Shown here piece by piece: positions 7,146 through 9,790 of a stretch of DNA of 9,790 bases. The number at the start of each line of letters is the position of its first letter. Within the stretch, counting starts at the first letter, position 1. Source of the stretch: Pedobacter sp. UBA1654 (GTDB taxonomy: Bacteria; Bacteroidota; Bacteroidia; Sphingobacteriales; Sphingobacteriaceae); assembly GCA_002320935.1 (NCBI GenBank), contig DCLG01000012.1:1784-11573 (forward strand), given 5' to 3'. The notes beneath the pieces are model-generated. The model worked only from the letters and a program-made list of their open reading frames with translations. It was not told where the DNA came from and made no database searches. The translations under genes and the position numbers were made by a program.

Positions 7146-9395
7146 ATGGAAAACCTTAAAACAAACAATAGTAGGCGTACATTCTTAAAAACCTCGCTTT
7201 TAGCAGGCGGTGGGCTGATGATCCATTTTAGCGGCCTTGCCAAATTAGCACTTCCACATACCCAGGCAGAGCAACCTGCTGAACAATGGACTGAAATTAA
7301 CGGCTACGTTAAGATAAGTCCTAATAACGTGATTACCCTCCTTTGCCCAAATCCAGAGTTTGGACAAAACGTAATGACTTCACTCCCTATGATTGTGGCT
7401 GAAGAGCTGGATGTAGACTGGCAAAAAGTCGTTGTTGAAATGGGTCCGCATGATAATGTTAAGTTAGGTCCGCAATTTACCGGCGGCAGTAATTCGATGC
7501 GAATGTACTGGAAGCCGCTTCGGGAAGCGGGTGCAACGGCACGTCAGATGCTAAAGCTTGCTGCTGCAGAAATCTGGAGCGTACCAGTAGAAGAAATAAC
7601 CACCAAGGCTGGAATGCTTTACCATGCTAAAAGTGTTAAAAAAGCTACCTACGGGGATGTTGCAGGCAAAGCTGCTGGAATTCCAGTGCCTAAAGGTGTA
7701 AAACTAAAAGATGTTAAAGATTTTAATGTTGTTAGAAAGTCTCAAAAAAATGTAGAAGGCGCAAAGCTTGTTAGTGGTAAACCGCTTTTCGGCCTAGATT
7801 ATCAGCATGAAGGTATGCTGATTGCCATGATACATCATCCGCCAGCATTTGGTATGACGCATAAGTCTTATGATGCTGCCGCTGCACGCAAGATGCCGGG
7901 CATTAAAGATGTTTTTACCATAAAGGTATATGAAGAAGGCTTTGAACAGGGAGGCTTCGATGTTAGAACATTCAATGACCTGATTGTGGTTGTAGGTAAA
8001 ACCACATGGGAGGTGATGAACGCCCGTAAAAAATTAGTTGTGGAATGGATGCCTGCTGGAGATGTCAAAAACACCATGGCCGGCAGGAATGGAAAAAGAG
8101 AAGTGATTGTGCCGGGTGCACTCGAGAGTACCACAACACAGTTGTTGAAGATGCGGGAATATGCGAAAATGCCTGCTCAGCAATTGAGAAAAGACGGCGA
8201 TCCGGAAACTGCATTTAAGAATGCAGCACAAATCGTTGAGCGGACCTACGATGCACCATTCCTGGCACATAATTGCATGGAGCCGATGAACTTCTTTGCC
8301 CACGTGACAGATGAAAAAGCATTACTGGTCGGCCCGTTACAAGCACCCGGCTGGACTGAACCGACCCTGGCAAAAGTTTTAAATCTTCCGCCAGATAAAA
8401 TAGAGATCCAGATGACCAGGATGGGCGGGGGCTTTGGACGCAGAGCTTACGGTCACTATCTGGTAGAAGCCGCCCTGATCTCAAAAAAAGCAAAAGCGCC
8501 AGTTAAACTAATTTATAGTCGTGAGGATGACACAACATACGGTATTTACCGGCCAATGTACACCGCTACCTACCGTGCTGCCTTAGATGCCAACAAGAAT
8601 CTAATTGCCTTCCATGTGAAAGGAGGCGGCATTCCGGAACATGCCATTCATGCAAACCGTTTTCCCGCTGGTGCAATAGATCATTACCTCGCAGAGGGTT
8701 GGGAGATTCCTTCCAATATCACTATCGGTGCATTCAGGGCACCCAGGTCTAATTTCAATGCAGCTGCTGAACAATGTTTTTTAGATGAACTTGCAGAGGC
8801 AATGGGCAAAGATCCAATTGACTTAAGGTTAGAGTTGTTAAAAAGAGCGAAGGAAAACCCTGTGGGCAGTAACAATGAATACGACCCCGCGCGTTATGCC
8901 GCTGTGCTGGAATTGGTACGTGAACAATCTGGATGGAATAGTGCATCACCGAAACCATTTAGCCGCGGTGTTGCCGCTTATTTCTGTCACAACTCCTATG
9001 CTGCACATGTTGTGGATCTGGTTCTAAAAGATGGCCATCCTTATGTAGAGCGGGTTTTCAGCGCGGTGGACTGTGGCATTGTGATTAATCCTGATGCTGC
9101 GATAAACATGGTTCAGGGCGCAGTTGTGGATGGCATAGGTAACAGTTTGTATGGTGGATTAACACATAAAGATGGTGTGGTCCAGGAACAAAACTTTCAT
9201 AGTTACCGCCTGATCAGAATGCATGAGGCGCCAAAGTCAATTGAAGTATCATTTGTACAGAATGATATAGACCCGACCGGGCTGGGTGAACCACCTTTTC
9301 CCCCGGTTTTTGGTGCTGTAGCAAATGCGCTCTACAAGGCTTCCGGCAAACGTCATTATCAGCAACCCTTTGCTTTACCTAAAAGCGAAGTTTAG
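7146..9395 (+). CDS. Molybdopterin-binding subunit of xanthine dehydrogenase family, isoquinoline 1-oxidoreductase beta subunit-like (IorB-type)
   Basis: 749 residues, close to the known IorB size. Residues 1-41 are a Tat signal (SRRTFLK, 9-15, then a Gly-rich hydrophobic stretch), so the folded, cofactor-loaded enzyme is exported. The aldehyde oxidase/xanthine dehydrogenase a/b region (about 206-310) has [20 protein letters not shown]. The molybdopterin-binding region has GGGFGRR (427-433), [17 protein letters not shown] (527-543) and VDCGIVINP (641-649). Glu715 in GLGEPPFPP is the expected active-site base of the family. The enzyme would hydroxylate an N-heterocycle or oxidise an aldehyde with water as the oxygen source; the real substrate is not evident. 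It lies between the dihaem cytochrome and the [2Fe-2S] gene, 29 bases from each. The large subunit precedes the small one here. Confidence 0.95.
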   Translation: MENLKTNNSRRTFLKTSLLAGGGLMIHFSGLAKLALPHTQAEQPAEQWTEINGYVKISPNNVITLLCPNPEFGQNVMTSLPMIVAEELDVDWQKVVVEMGPHDNVKLGPQFTGGSNSMRMYWKPLREAGATARQMLKLAAAEIWSVPVEEITTKAGMLYHAKSVKKATYGDVAGKAAGIPVPKGVKLKDVKDFNVVRKSQKNVEGAKLVSGKPLFGLDYQHEGMLIAMIHHPPAFGMTHKSYDAAAARKMPGIKDVFTIKVYEEGFEQGGFDVRTFNDLIVVVGKTTWEVMNARKKLVVEWMPAGDVKNTMAGRNGKREVIVPGALESTTTQLLKMREYAKMPAQQLRKDGDPETAFKNAAQIVERTYDAPFLAHNCMEPMNFFAHVTDEKALLVGPLQAPGWTEPTLAKVLNLPPDKIEIQMTRMGGGFGRRAYGHYLVEAALISKKAKAPVKLIYSREDDTTYGIYRPMYTATYRAALDANKNLIAFHVKGGGIPEHAIHANRFPAGAIDHYLAEGWEIPSNITIGAFRAPRSNFNAAAEQCFLDELAEAMGKDPIDLRLELLKRAKENPVGSNNEYDPARYAAVLELVREQSGWNSASPKPFSRGVAAYFCHNSYAAHVVDLVLKDGHPYVERVFSAVDCGIVINPDAAINMVQGAVVDGIGNSLYGGLTHKDGVVQEQNFHSYRLIRMHEAPKSIEVSFVQNDIDPTGLGEPPFPPVFGAVANALYKASGKRHYQQPFALPKSEV

Positions 9396-9424
9396 TTCAG
9401 CATATCTTAACAACGATTTCAATT

Positions 9425-9790
9425 ATGATAACTCTAAATATTAACAAGAAGACTTACAAGTTAGCCCTGGATCCAAATACTCCTTTATTATGGGTTTTGC
9501 GGGATCATGTCGGACTTGTGGGAACTAAGTATGGATGTGGAGTTGCACAATGCGGCGCATGCGTAGTGCATCTGGATGGTGAAGCTGTACGCTCCTGCGT
9601 TACAAAGGCGAGCCGAGCCGTAGGAAAAAAGGTGATAACTATTGAAGGTCTGTCAGAAACTAACAATCACCCGCTTCAAAAGGCCTGGCTTGAATTGGAT
9701 GTATCGCAATGTGGTTATTGCCAGGCCGGACAAATCATGTCGGCCGCTGTTCTGCTCAGGGAGAATACGACCCCTTCAGACCAGGACATC
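9425..9790 (+). CDS. [2Fe-2S] subunit of molybdenum hydroxylase, isoquinoline 1-oxidoreductase alpha subunit-like (IorA-type), partial
   Basis: 122 codons from the ATG at 9425, running off the right edge. The first domain is plant-ferredoxin-like: [19 protein letters not shown] gives Cys38, Cys43 and Cys46, with Cys58 in VRSCVT as the fourth ligand of the distal cluster. The second, helical domain starts with [13 protein letters not shown], giving Cys96 and Cys99; its remaining two cysteines (usually in a CRCGTY motif) would lie beyond the edge. This subunit passes electrons from the Mo site to the cytochrome. It has no signal peptide of its own, so it probably leaves the cell bound to the Tat-carrying large subunit. 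Family members are about 150 residues long, so roughly 30 residues are missing. Confidence 0.95.
   Translation, partial: MITLNINKKTYKLALDPNTPLLWVLRDHVGLVGTKYGCGVAQCGACVVHLDGEAVRSCVTKASRAVGKKVITIEGLSETNNHPLQKAWLELDVSQCGYCQAGQIMSAAVLLRENTTPSDQDI

Noticed and set aside
7868..8958. Several minus-strand open frames inside the molybdopterin-subunit gene
   Set aside because: All lie opposite conserved coding sequence and overlap each other, with no motif or independent start signal.

Overview
The window looks like a chromosomal segment of a Bacteroidota bacterium, probably of the Sphingobacteriaceae (Pedobacter/Mucilaginibacter type). The grounds are moderate GC, starts without clear Shine-Dalgarno sequences, a perfect Bacteroidota -7 box (TAnnTTTG) before the regulator, several short lipoprotein signal peptides, and a cytochrome c/IorB-type/IorA-type molybdenum hydroxylase cluster. 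The genus is an inference. I see no RNA genes, CRISPR arrays, insertion sequences or phage genes.

Two gene arms diverge from about 4839-4999. The minus-strand arm reads leftwards: an AKR5-type aldo/keto reductase broken by one extra A in an A8 tract; an intact AKR13-like aldo/keto reductase; a cupin lipoprotein; an alpha/beta-hydrolase lipoprotein overlapping the cupin gene by 26 bases; a flavodoxin-like lipoprotein; and an exported two-domain carboxymuconolactone decarboxylase (CMD)-family protein that runs off the left edge. Spacing is -26 to 70 bases, so this is probably one operon.

The plus-strand arm reads rightwards: an AraC-family regulator; an exported NTF2-like protein; a membrane-anchored dihaem cytochrome c; a Tat-exported molybdopterin-binding subunit of an isoquinoline 1-oxidoreductase-like enzyme; and the start of its [2Fe-2S] partner, cut by the right edge.

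A working model, which is inference: an AraC-regulated locus for reactive carbonyls or aromatic/heterocyclic compounds. The reductases would act in the cytoplasm with NAD(P)H. A periplasmic Mo hydroxylase would oxidise substrate and pass electrons through [2Fe-2S] to the dihaem cytochrome. Cupin, hydrolase, flavodoxin and CMD proteins would act on or near the envelope. The gene families are known. The least usual points are the envelope targeting of the flavodoxin/CMD/cupin/hydrolase set, the single-base lesion separating the AKR5 catalytic residues, and an 8-bp perfect inverted repeat in the divergent promoter region.
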